From assembly GCF_018390645.1 (NCBI RefSeq), contig NZ_JAHBGC010000017.1, positions 105,481-169,480 of the forward strand: a stretch of DNA of 64,000 bases. The letters run 5' to 3'. The notes beneath the pieces were generated by a model. The model was not told where the DNA came from and did no database searches. It worked only from the letters and a program-made list of their open reading frames with translations. The DNA is from Ancylobacter dichloromethanicus (lineage in GTDB: Bacteria > Pseudomonadota > Alphaproteobacteria > Rhizobiales > Xanthobacteraceae). A program made the position numbers and the translations under genes. Positions 52,209 to 61,100 of this stretch are shown here, piece after piece; within the stretch, counting starts at the first letter, position 1, and every line of letters starts with the position of its first letter.

Positions 52209-53407
52209 CCCGCGCTCCCCTTCCGCCGCAGCCGCCGGCCGAGGAAGAGCGGCAGGCGAAGCACCGGATAGAGGAAATACAGCCGGCGCGGCAGCGGCAC
52301 GTCCAGCGCGTCCTGGCAATTGACGGTCCAGCGCATCAGCTCGGCCGTCACATGCCCGGAGCCGAAGGCGAGCGCGTGGAGCATCGGCAGCACCACCACG
52401 CGGCGCGGCGAGAATTGCGGGTCCGCATCGTCCAGTATGGCGCGGCACAGCCCGCGCATCGCCCGCTGCAGCCGCGTATCGGCCGCCGTCACGATGGACG
52501 GGGGAAGCGGCAGCCCGAACAGGTCGCGGCACAGGCCGAACGCCAGCACCGCGCTGGGCCCGGCCCCGCGCGCGCGCGCGTGGCGATACAGGCGCAGCAG
52601 TTCCGCTTCCGGCGCGCCCGCCAGCAGCGCATGGAGATCGGCCAGCCATTTGAGCCGGAACCAGCCGCTGCGCGCGCCATGGACGCACAGATAGGCGAAC
52701 TGGTCGTCGGGGTGGAACACCCGCAGCGGCACGCCGGCGAGGCTCTCCCATTTGCCGGCCGCCGCCAGCAGGGGGCCGAGCGGCAGCAGGCGGCGATTTT
52801 CGGTCAGCCGCCAATGCGGCTCCAACTGCACGCCGCGGCGCGGATCGACCAGCACCGCCTCCATCTGGAAGGCGCGCAGCGCGTCGATCTTGGCCGGCGT
52901 CAGCGGCGGGCGCGGGTAGACCGGCTCGTAGCCTTCGCGCAGCAGAAGTTCGAACAGCGGGCCGAGGACGTCCGGCGACACCAGGAAGTCGATGTCCTTG
53001 CCGTGCTTGACCGCCAGCGACCCATAAGCGCGCTGGCCGAGCGCCGCTCCCTTGAAGAACACCGCCTCGATCCCGGCCTGTTCCAGCAGGTGCTGAAGAC
53101 GTATCGTGGCGGCGGCCATGGCGAGGTTGTGGCGCGCCTGCGCCCCCGCCTTGCGGCCGACGGCCTCGCGCACCGTCGCCGGCACGCGGCCGGGCGCGCG
53201 CTGCAACACCGCATGGACGAGCCCATACACACGGTGGCGGCCGACGAGGCGGAGAAAATGCTCCCAATCCTGCACACTGCCGGCGGCATCGACGGCGGCC
53301 GTGACCGCGCGCGACGGCGGGCCGTGCGGCGCCGCCTCGGCGCATAGCCGCAGCAGCAGCGCAAAGGCCGCATCCGTCTTGCCCGCAGATCGCAACGTCC
53401 CGCCCAT
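52205..53407 (-). CDS. Nucleotidyltransferase-fold family protein (NTP_transf_5-like)
   Basis: The 400-residue product resembles the NTP_transf_5 family (a nucleotidyltransferase fold with no settled reaction): AFALLLRLCAEAAPHG, LLEQAGIEAVFFKGAALGQRAYGSLAVKHGKDIDFLVSPD (active-site Asp pair in KDIDFLV at about 135-142), QLEPHWRLTE and QFAYLCVHGARSGWFRLKWLADLHALL. Such proteins often sit in polysaccharide or RiPP (for example lasso peptide) clusters. It is translationally coupled to the ABC exporter. No precursor peptide or other maturation gene is in view. I use the ATG at 53407; one at 53470 is possible. Confidence 0.83.
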   Translation of the reverse strand: MGGTLRSAGKTDAAFALLLRLCAEAAPHGPPSRAVTAAVDAAGSVQDWEHFLRLVGRHRVYGLVHAVLQRAPGRVPATVREAVGRKAGAQARHNLAMAAATIRLQHLLEQAGIEAVFFKGAALGQRAYGSLAVKHGKDIDFLVSPDVLGPLFELLLREGYEPVYPRPPLTPAKIDALRAFQMEAVLVDPRRGVQLEPHWRLTENRRLLPLGPLLAAAGKWESLAGVPLRVFHPDDQFAYLCVHGARSGWFRLKWLADLHALLAGAPEAELLRLYRHARARGAGPSAVLAFGLCRDLFGLPLPPSIVTAADTRLQRAMRGLCRAILDDADPQFSPRRVVVLPMLHALAFGSGHVTAELMRWTVNCQDALDVPLPRRLYFLYPVLRLPLFLGRRLRRKGSAG

Positions 53408-53558
53408 TCCCGCTCGATCGCCGGCGGGAAGGCAGGCACCATCCTGCCCCGCCGGCCGGCGAGCCGCCAATGGCCCATGCTCTTACCGGGTTCGGCCCGG
53501 GGTGCAAGGCCGTCAGCACGGGCGAGCCGGGGCCGGGCCGCCCGATGTGGCCCCGGGG

Positions 53559-54167
53559 CTATAATTTCACGATGAAATGCAGCGGCAGGTAGGGCGGAAG
53601 ACTGCTGGCCTCCTGCGTATCGAAGACAAGCCGCTGGCCGGTTTCCGGGGTCACGACCGGAAACTCCTCGCCACGGGCCGAACGCGACGAGACGAGCCGG
53701 TAGTCATGGAAGACGCTGTGGCGGTGGCGGGCCTCTCCCCCCGGCGCGGCGAGCGCGAAGGGGCCGCCATCGGCCCCGACCGGAAACCGCCCGCGCAGGT
53801 CCGGGCGGCCGTCGCGGCCATCGCACAGCGCCCAGCCGCGCGGCAGGTCATTGACGTCGCCGGCCCACATGAGGATGGCGCCCTTCGGCATCGCCCCGTC
53901 GCCGGCGATGCCGCCCTTGGCCTCGATCAGGCCGGACACGGAAAGCCCGCCGCCGACCGTCAGCGGCCCGCTGGTCGCCGACACCGTGTCCCCCAACGTG
54001 AGCGGCCCACCGACGGTGAGGGACGTGTTCAACGTCGCCCTGCCCTCGGCGGTGATCTCCAGCGCCGGCTTGTCGGTGCCCTTTTGGGTGAGGCTGAAAT
54101 TCTTCCTGCCCACGACCTGCAGCACGCGGCTCATGGTCCATTGCGGGGTCTGCGGCTGCTCGCTCAT
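53559..54167 (-). CDS. Phage tail-collar-like fibre protein
   Basis: The 202-residue product has an N-terminal segment (PQWTMSRVLQVVGRKNFSLT, LEITAEGRATLNTSL) shared with the next gene, and a stalk-like run of short beta repeats (LTVGGPLTLGDTVSATSGPL, about 50-90). The C-terminal domain is of phage tail-collar type (GAILMWAGDVNDLPRGWALCDGRDGRPDLRGRFPVGAD, about 96-200). Collar domains trimerise at the tip of tail fibres. No other phage structural gene is present, so this is more likely a domesticated or tail-like-particle component than a prophage remnant. Confidence 0.8.
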   Translation of the reverse strand: MSEQPQTPQWTMSRVLQVVGRKNFSLTQKGTDKPALEITAEGRATLNTSLTVGGPLTLGDTVSATSGPLTVGGGLSVSGLIEAKGGIAGDGAMPKGAILMWAGDVNDLPRGWALCDGRDGRPDLRGRFPVGADGGPFALAAPGGEARHRHSVFHDYRLVSSRSARGEEFPVVTPETGQRLVFDTQEASSLPPYLPLHFIVKL

Positions 54168-54251
54168 CCTGCGTCTCCTTGTCGTGGCAATGATCAGGTC
54201 GGGCTAGGGGGTGGGTACGGCGCGGCGCCGATCGGCACGTCGCCCGGCACA

Positions 54252-54296
54252 GGCGCGCGGTGCAGCGCGGTGCAGCGCGGTGCAGGCGCGCGGTGC
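54252..54296. repeat. Short tandem repeat of GCGCGGTGCA
   Basis: The 10-mer GCGCGGTGCA occurs three times head to tail within 54255-54285, with a further variant ending at 54296. It lies in the 140-bp gap between the two tail-collar genes. Confidence 0.75.
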
Positions 54297-54307
54297 TTGG
54301 CGGCGGC

Positions 54308-55411
54308 TCACGGCTTCGACCAGATCGAGGTGCCATCGGCCCTGTCGATGGTGACCGTGCCGGCGTCCGTCACGCGCAGCAACGTGGCGCCGCCCTTGAA
54401 CGTATCCGACGCGAAGGCGACGGCGTTGTGGTCGGTGTAGAGCACGAAATTGCTGTCGGCCTGCTGGATCGCCCGGGCTCCGATGGCGTCGGCGCCGTTT
54501 CGCTGGGCCACCCAGAGCCGCCTGGGACTGGCCATGTCCTGCCGGTCGAGAAGCACGAGCCGGCCGCCGGTCTCAAGCATGAAGGCGTAGCGCCCGGACG
54601 GCGAGGCGACGGACTGGCCCCGGCTCAGGAACTCGCCATTGCGCAGGGCGGACCGCATGTCGGGCTCGGCGGACGCCCGGGCGCCCGGCCCGCCATAGAC
54701 GATGTAGGCCAGCGCGTACCAGGGCGGGCGGATGTCGAACGGCTTGGCGGTGCCGTTGGACCCAAGCTTCACCTCGCCGCCGGACGACCGCGAAAGCACG
54801 GCATGATCGGTTCCGAACACGCCCTCGCTTACGGTGACCTGCCGAAGCGTCAGAACGTCGTCCTTGGGCAGGTTGGCGACCGCCAGCGCCCGCTCGCGGT
54901 CGCCGCCCCGGTTGTGGATCGCCTTGTAGTCGCTGCTGGCGGGGTCATGGCCGACGATGAAGCTGCCGCGCAGGTCCGGGATCGGGTCGCCATTCGCCAG
55001 CCAGCCGGCGCCGTTGCACAGAAACCACCCGGCGGGCAGCCTGGCCGGGTCGCCCGACCACATGAGGATGGCGCCGACCGGCACCGCACCCATGCCGACG
55101 AGGCCGCCGGCGGCCTCGATGGTACCGGTGGCGGCGGCCGAGCCGGTCACGGTGAGCCCGCCATCGGCCGCCACGCCGCCATGGACCGACAGGCCGGCGG
55201 TGACCGCCACCGGCCCGCCGGACGCACCGGCCAGTTCGTCGGCCATGAGGCGGCCGGCCACTTTCAGCGAGGTGTTCAGCAGCGTTTTGCCGTCGGTGGT
55301 GATCTCCAGCCTCGGCGTGCTCTCGCCCCGATAGCCAAGGCTCATATTCCGGCCGTCGACCTGGGTCACGCGGGTCAGTACCCATTTCGGCGTCACCGTT
55401 TCATCGCTCAT
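54308..55411 (-). CDS. Tail-collar protein with C-terminal bulb-lectin domain
   Basis: The 367-residue product aligns with the 202-residue neighbour over its N-terminus (PKWVLTRVTQVDGRNMSLGY, LEITTDGKTLLNTSLKVAG), stalk and collar (GAILMWSGDPARLPAGWFLCNGAG, PDLRGSFIVGHDP). It then adds, from about 255, a bulb-type mannose-binding-lectin-like domain (LRNGEFLSRGQSVASPSGRYAFMLETGGRLVLLD and VLYTDHNAVAFASDTFKGGATLLRV). The layout (anchor, stalk, collar, lectin) suggests a receptor-binding fibre recognising sugars. It lies downstream of three large genes of unknown function on the same strand. Confidence 0.82.
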   Translation of the reverse strand: MSDETVTPKWVLTRVTQVDGRNMSLGYRGESTPRLEITTDGKTLLNTSLKVAGRLMADELAGASGGPVAVTAGLSVHGGVAADGGLTVTGSAAATGTIEAAGGLVGMGAVPVGAILMWSGDPARLPAGWFLCNGAGWLANGDPIPDLRGSFIVGHDPASSDYKAIHNRGGDRERALAVANLPKDDVLTLRQVTVSEGVFGTDHAVLSRSSGGEVKLGSNGTAKPFDIRPPWYALAYIVYGGPGARASAEPDMRSALRNGEFLSRGQSVASPSGRYAFMLETGGRLVLLDRQDMASPRRLWVAQRNGADAIGARAIQQADSNFVLYTDHNAVAFASDTFKGGATLLRVTDAGTVTIDRADGTSIWSKP

Positions 55412-55475
55412 CGTCGTGTTCCTTCAGCGGGGCGGTCGGGGCGAGGCCGGGCGACCGATGGCGGCCGGCGCGGGT

Positions 55476-58118
55476 TCAGTTGCCGGTCACCGGAATCGGC
55501 TCGATCCGGACGATGACGCAGGGATCGGAGCTGACAGTCTGATCCCATTGCGCCCTGCCGAAATGGGTTTTGTTTACGTTGATGGTCTGATCCTCCGACT
55601 CGCCGATCAGATCGAACTGGCGGTCGGGATAAAGCATCCTGTACTCGCGTACGACGACCGATATCGGCGTCTCTTTTTCATTTATACTGCAAATTATGGA
55701 TTCTATACTTTCAGACAGCGGTTCGATCAGCGTCTTGCGGTCGGTGCTCAGCGTCAGCGGCTGCCGGCTCTTGACCGTCACCCTGGCGCCCAGCGCGAAA
55801 TAGGGAATGGCAGCGAGCTGCCGGCTTTCGAAATAATCGGCGGAGAACAGGCGCGGGCTGTCCACCGGCAGGCTGGAGCGCTGGCCGTCGGGATTGACCA
55901 GCCACAGTCGGGGCTCGTCGTCGCCGCGATAAGCGGCGACGCTGCCGACACGGGCATTGTCGCCGAAGGCGCCCTGCTGCCACTTGTCGGTATAGGGATT
56001 GTAGGACACCTCCGCCCCCAGCGCGACGAGCAGGCCACCGACATTGACGAGGGGCCCGCCGGCCAGAAGCGGGGCCAGATGCGGCGCGATGTCCGTCGCC
56101 CGTTTCGGGTCGTCGAGGACGATGTCCTCGCGCGCCTGCGCCAGCAGCGCCGGCGAGCCGGTGTCCCGGGCGCGGGCGAGGAGCGCGGCATTGATCGGCG
56201 CGTCGTAACGGGAAAGGGCGCCGGTCACCTCGTTGACGAGGAACAGCGACTGCCGGTCGTTGCCGAAACCATCGACCATGTGCCAGCCATATTGCGGCTC
56301 CAGTTCCGGCGTGCCGAGCAGCGGCTCGCCGCGCCAGCCCGCCCTGCCGGTGCGGATATCGTTCTCGCTGATCGAGAATGCCCGGATCGAGGAGCGCGGG
56401 TTGAGATCGGTGGCACGGTCGATCGGCCCGCGCTGCACCTGCACCACGATGCGGCCGCGCAGCACGCCGATCTGGTAGTCGCGCCGTTGCGGCCTGGCGG
56501 TGTCGATCGGGTCGTCGGTCAGCGTCGCCGGATAGGTGGCGGAGAGAACGGCCGGCGCGATCAGCGTCATCTCGGCATAGCCGGGCGTGCCGGGTTCGGC
56601 ATTGCCGGCGGCAATGACCGCCACCACGCGCTCGGCGTCGAACGCGCGCACGGCGAGACACGCGGCATCCTGTATCCGGAGCGCGTCGGGCGGCAGAGCC
56701 TCCGCCTTCGCCTCCGTCGCCGGACGGTCGCTGACGCGGATCGGCTCGCGGACGAAATCGGGAAACGGGTCGTTGGTCCTGCCGACTCCATTGCCGTCGA
56801 TCCCGCCGCCCGCCCCCACCCTGGACAGGAAGATGCCGTTCTCGCCGCACAGAACCAGCCGGCCGCCGGCGAAGGCCATGCCGCGCAGCGCGCCGCTGGC
56901 CACCGGGCTCCGGCCCGCCGGCTGCCACGGCTCGATGGCGAAGGCGCGCTCTATGGTCTCCTCGCCATATTGCAGCCGAACCACCGCATCGGCGGCGCCC
57001 GGGCTGGCCGGGACGATGAAGTTCATCTCGCCCGACACGGTCTGGCCAGGCGAGGCGCGCAGGCGCTGGAGCCGGCGCTGGCCGTGCAGGTCGGTCCATG
57101 CCAGCATGGCCTCGCGGCGCTCGTCCGCCGGCAGTTCGCGGATGTACCAGCGCGCCGTGACCGTGCCGCCGGGCAGCACCGAGGGCGGGGTCAGGATCAG
57201 GTTGGCGAACTGGTCGAGCTTGCGGACATCGAGGGTCAGCGTGCGCTTGATGACGACGTTGACGCGGCTGCCGCCCCGGCCGGTTATCTCGGCGGTGAGC
57301 TGGTAGGTGGCGGGCCCGAGCGCCAGCACCCTCTTCGAACCCGCGCACACCGTGCCGTCCGGCCGGATCGCCTGGCTCGGCTCGCGGTAGTCGACCGGCC
57401 CGCTCAGTGTCGCCTGGACGCAGCCGGTGATGTTCCAGCTCAGCGTGACCGGCGTGCCCATCGCCAGTGCCGTGAGCGGCTCCGTGTCGGCGCCGAAGCG
57501 TACCCTGGCCTCGTCATCGGCCTCGGCGGGCCGCTCCACCGGCGCCTCGACGGTCGCCGCCGCCGACATCGCGTCGAGGCTCGCGCCCGCACTGACCCGG
57601 AGCGTGAGGGCGCGCTCGCCCGAGCGCAACGGCAGGACGACGTGCAAGGGCCGGGCGGCGGCGCTGACCGGCGTGCTCTCGTCCTCGCGCGCATTGAGAT
57701 CGAAATTAGCGATGCCGATGCGGGCCTTGCCGGGCTCGGGCGCCTCGCTGCGCATCAGGAACCACGGCCTGTCCCCGCCGGCTTCCTGCAGAACACCGCT
57801 GACCGTGCCGATATCCTGCCAGAGCTGATCGGTTTCCCCGCCCAGCAGCGCATCGGCGAGACGGTCGCTGTCGAGCACGATCTCGATCACCCGCGGGCGT
57901 GGCCGGCCCTCGCCCGGAGCGAGCGGCGCCACCGTGAGCTGCAGCGTCGGCACGTCGCCGGCAACGACCCGGGCCTCGACCACCGGCGGGGCGGCGGCTG
58001 GCGTGAGCGTCTGCGCCCGTGCCGGCCCGGGGCCGGGCGACGGGCTCGCGGCGAGAAGGGCGGCGGCCAGCAGGGCGTGAAACAGCGTGCGGTGCATCCT
58101 CATGGTTCCCGTTCTCAT
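55476..58118 (-). CDS. Large secreted protein of unknown function (880 residues)
   Basis: The product has a signal peptide (MRMHRTLFHALLAAALLAAS, cleaved after ARAQ) and many beta-rich segments but no motif that I recognise. Visible stretches are an early VVEARVVAGDVPTLQLTVAP, an Ig-like segment around 220-330 (GTPVTLSWNITGCVQATLSG; SVLPGGTVTARWYIRE), and later propeller-like pieces (GALRGMAFAGGRLVLCGENGIFLS). The last 100 codons are lower in GC (ESIICSINEKETPISVVV). The ATG at 58118 overlaps the stop of the upstream gene (ATGA); ATG 58103 is an alternative. It is probably exported, and its partner genes are the flanking ones. Confidence 0.8.
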   Translation of the reverse strand: MRTGTMRMHRTLFHALLAAALLAASPSPGPGPARAQTLTPAAAPPVVEARVVAGDVPTLQLTVAPLAPGEGRPRPRVIEIVLDSDRLADALLGGETDQLWQDIGTVSGVLQEAGGDRPWFLMRSEAPEPGKARIGIANFDLNAREDESTPVSAAARPLHVVLPLRSGERALTLRVSAGASLDAMSAAATVEAPVERPAEADDEARVRFGADTEPLTALAMGTPVTLSWNITGCVQATLSGPVDYREPSQAIRPDGTVCAGSKRVLALGPATYQLTAEITGRGGSRVNVVIKRTLTLDVRKLDQFANLILTPPSVLPGGTVTARWYIRELPADERREAMLAWTDLHGQRRLQRLRASPGQTVSGEMNFIVPASPGAADAVVRLQYGEETIERAFAIEPWQPAGRSPVASGALRGMAFAGGRLVLCGENGIFLSRVGAGGGIDGNGVGRTNDPFPDFVREPIRVSDRPATEAKAEALPPDALRIQDAACLAVRAFDAERVVAVIAAGNAEPGTPGYAEMTLIAPAVLSATYPATLTDDPIDTARPQRRDYQIGVLRGRIVVQVQRGPIDRATDLNPRSSIRAFSISENDIRTGRAGWRGEPLLGTPELEPQYGWHMVDGFGNDRQSLFLVNEVTGALSRYDAPINAALLARARDTGSPALLAQAREDIVLDDPKRATDIAPHLAPLLAGGPLVNVGGLLVALGAEVSYNPYTDKWQQGAFGDNARVGSVAAYRGDDEPRLWLVNPDGQRSSLPVDSPRLFSADYFESRQLAAIPYFALGARVTVKSRQPLTLSTDRKTLIEPLSESIESIICSINEKETPISVVVREYRMLYPDRQFDLIGESEDQTINVNKTHFGRAQWDQTVSSDPCVIVRIEPIPVTGN

Positions 58119-61100
58119 GCCTCTGGCGTAGCCACCGGCGCCGGCCGGCGCAGGATCAGCCGCCCTTCCGCCGCCGCGGGCGGCGACCCGTCGAAACGCG
58201 GCTCGATGGCGAGCGCGGGAACCGGCGCGGTGGCGCCGCCCGGCTCGCGCAGCACCCACTGGCCGCCGGTGCTGGCCGGCGCCGGCAGCACCGGCACGCC
58301 GCCGGCGAACAGGACCGGCCCGACGCCGAAGCCGATTTCGAGCCGGGCCAGCGCCGCCCGCACCGCGTCGGTGGGCAGGCTCGCCGACCGCGCCGGCAGC
58401 ACGCCGCAGGCGAACTCCACCGAGGCCAGCGGGTCCATCACCAGCACGAACTCGCTCGCCGCCCCGAACCCCGCCCGCGCCGGCGCGACCGCGTCGATGG
58501 GGGCGAAGGCGGAGAAGCGCAGCCCCTGCGCATGGCCGACCAGACCGTCCTGCGGGTGGCGCCGGTTGCCGATGCGCAGCGGCAGGTCCAGCGGTGCCTC
58601 GCCGGCCGGGCCGCGCACCGATTGCAGCCGCGCGCGCGCCGCCACCACCGCCAGCGCCCGGCCGACCAGCATCTGCTCCGGCGCGGCCTCGCGGCTGCGG
58701 ATGGCCCGGCGCGCGTCCTCGGCCAGTTGCATCATCCTCGCCAGACGCGTGGCGCCTTCGGCGGCATCGGCCAGCCACGCCGCCAGATGGGCCAGCACCG
58801 GATCGGCGATCCCGGCGAGCGCCACCGGGCCGGGCTCGGCGAGGCTGCGCCACACCACGCGCGCGTCGGGCGCACCGGCGCCGGGCGGCAGCAGCGCCAA
58901 CTCGCCCAGCAGCCGGCCGTCGCCGGCACAGACCACCAGCGCGTGGTCCAGCCGGTTGACATAGACCCAGCCGCGGATCGGCGACGCCCCGATGAAGGCG
59001 ACGTCCAGCCGCGCGCCGTCGACCAGCCGGGGCGGCAGGGCGAACGGGCCGCATTGGGTGTCGTCGACCTCGGCCTTGAGCCGCAGGCGCGAGCGCGGAT
59101 GCGGCTGCACCCGCATTTCCGGCCGGCTGACCGGCTCCGCCCATTGCCCGAAATCGTCGACCACCCACAGATGCTCGAGGCGGAACCAGCCGGCATCGAG
59201 CGGGGCGGCTTCGCCCGGCGGGCTCGCGCCGAGCGGCGGCAGCGGCGCCGTCGCGGCGATGCGCAGGCCGGCGGCGAGTTGCGCCAGCGCCGCCATGGCG
59301 GCCTGCAGCGGGCGGTCGGTCGCCACGGTGAGCCAGGGCATGGCGGCGTCGGGCGAGGGTGTCAGCGCCCGGGCATTGAGACCGCGCATGGCGGCCGTGA
59401 GCCCCGCCAGTTCCTGTCCGGCCAGCGGGGTCCGGGTCAGCTCGGCGAAATCGCCGCCGTTCAGCCGCGATTCGGCAAGGGCGGCCTCCAACGCGCCGGT
59501 AAGGAAACGGCCGTCCATCGGCGCCATCAGGCTGCGGCCGGCCACCCGGCGCGCCGCCTCGTGCCCGGCGGCGGGCGTTCTCTCCGGCTGGCGATAGTCG
59601 TAATGCAGCGGTTCCTGCCCGGTCGGGAAGGTCCAGTCCGCCAGACCTCCCGGGCTGGGGTGCCAGTTCAGATCCCAGTCGATATAGAGCGGCGACCAGG
59701 GCTGCTGGCCCCAGACCGCGACCAGCGCCTCCGGCCGCACCTCGCGCCCGCTTTCGCCGACGAGCACCATGGACCGCCCCGGCACGCCGGAGCGGAACCG
59801 GGCCTGCAAGGCGTCCTTCCAGCCCTGCCAGTCGCCCTGGCCGGTGAAGGGTGCGGCACGGGCAAACGCCTCGGAGGCGACGGCCTGCTCCATCAGCACC
59901 GCCTCGCCGAGCAGCGCGGCGAGAGCATCGGCGCGGGGCAGGCCGCTGGCGGCGAGCGTGCCGGCCAGCGCCGACAGGGCGGCGGCGGGGAACAGCGCCT
60001 CCTCGGCCACCACCGGCGCAGCGGTCACGAGGTCGGCAAGGGTGCGGCAGGGCAACGGGTCGGGCAGCGCCGGCCGGCTGGCGCCGGGCAGCCCGGCCAG
60101 CATCACCACCGGATCGGCCGCGGCCCAGAAGCGCGGCTCGGCATCCGGGCTCAGGCTCCAGCCGGCGGGCAGGCCGGCGCCGAGCGCGGCGCGATCGGCC
60201 GCAAGCCGGGCCGCGACGCCCTGCGCCGCCTCCACGTCCTGCCCGAAGCCGGCGAGATCGGCCTCCAGCCCGGCCAGCAGTTCCGGCCGCCCGGCGGGAC
60301 GCAAGGTGCCATTGCGCACCGCGATCACCCGCTCGCGCCATGTCGCGCGCAGCGCGTGGCCGCGCGCGATCAGCGCCCGCACCTCGTCGTTGAGCGCGCC
60401 CTGACGCTCGTTGAGCCGGGCCAGCGCCTGCTCCTGCGCGGACGTGGGCGTGGGCGTGGGCGTGGGCGTGGGCGTGGGTGCGGTGTCCGCGCCGTTCCCC
60501 GTGCGCACCAGGCTGTGCCGTACCCCGGCCTCCAGCGACCGGAAGCCGAGCGGGTGGTCGAGCCGGCGGCGCTCGCCGGTGTCGAGCGCGGCGGGATCGG
60601 CGGCGCCCAGCAGGTGCCCCTCCAGAACCGCCCATTTGGGCCGATCAGCGGGGTCGACCTCGTCGCTCCAGCACTGGTCCGACACCAGCGCGGACAGCGC
60701 CGAAGGCGCCGAGGCGCCGAGCCCGACCGACAGCCGCGTCTCCTGCGGCGACAGGCCGGCATGGGCCGGCGGCGATTGCGGCGCGCCGAGCAGCGGCCCG
60801 CGATAGCGGGCGGCGTCCCAGAAATTGATGTGCGCGACCTGGCCGTGAAACAGGCACGGCCCGGGCGCCGCGCCGGCCCCGGGCGGCAGCGCCCAGCGCA
60901 GATGATCGAGCACCGCCTGAAGACCGGCGGGCGGACCCGCCCTGTCGGCGAGCGCGGCCGGCAGGGCGGCCAGCGGGTCGTCGCCGGGGGCGCCATGCCA
61001 GCCGACCACCGCGTAGCTGACGCAGGCGAGCGCCGGCAGCCGCTCCTGCGCGTCGCGCAGATCATCGAGCCCGTCGTGCCAGGACAGGATGTTGCGGTTC

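Noticed and set aside
50502..53600. Lasso-peptide gene cluster
   Set aside because: The nucleotidyltransferase and exporter fit such clusters, but I found no asparagine-synthetase-like cyclase, no protease gene and no convincing precursor nearby.
53559..55411. Prophage
   Set aside because: Only tail-collar fibre proteins are present. No integrase, capsid, portal, terminase, lysis or attachment site is visible in the window.
55416..58964. A 1,182-codon plus-strand open frame
   Set aside because: It is antisense to the secreted 880-residue gene, with Arg/His-rich composition and no recognisable motif.
60444..60479. CRISPR array
   Set aside because: The repeat is a 6-bp unit without spacers and lies inside a coding gene. 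No direct-repeat/spacer pattern occurs elsewhere in the window.
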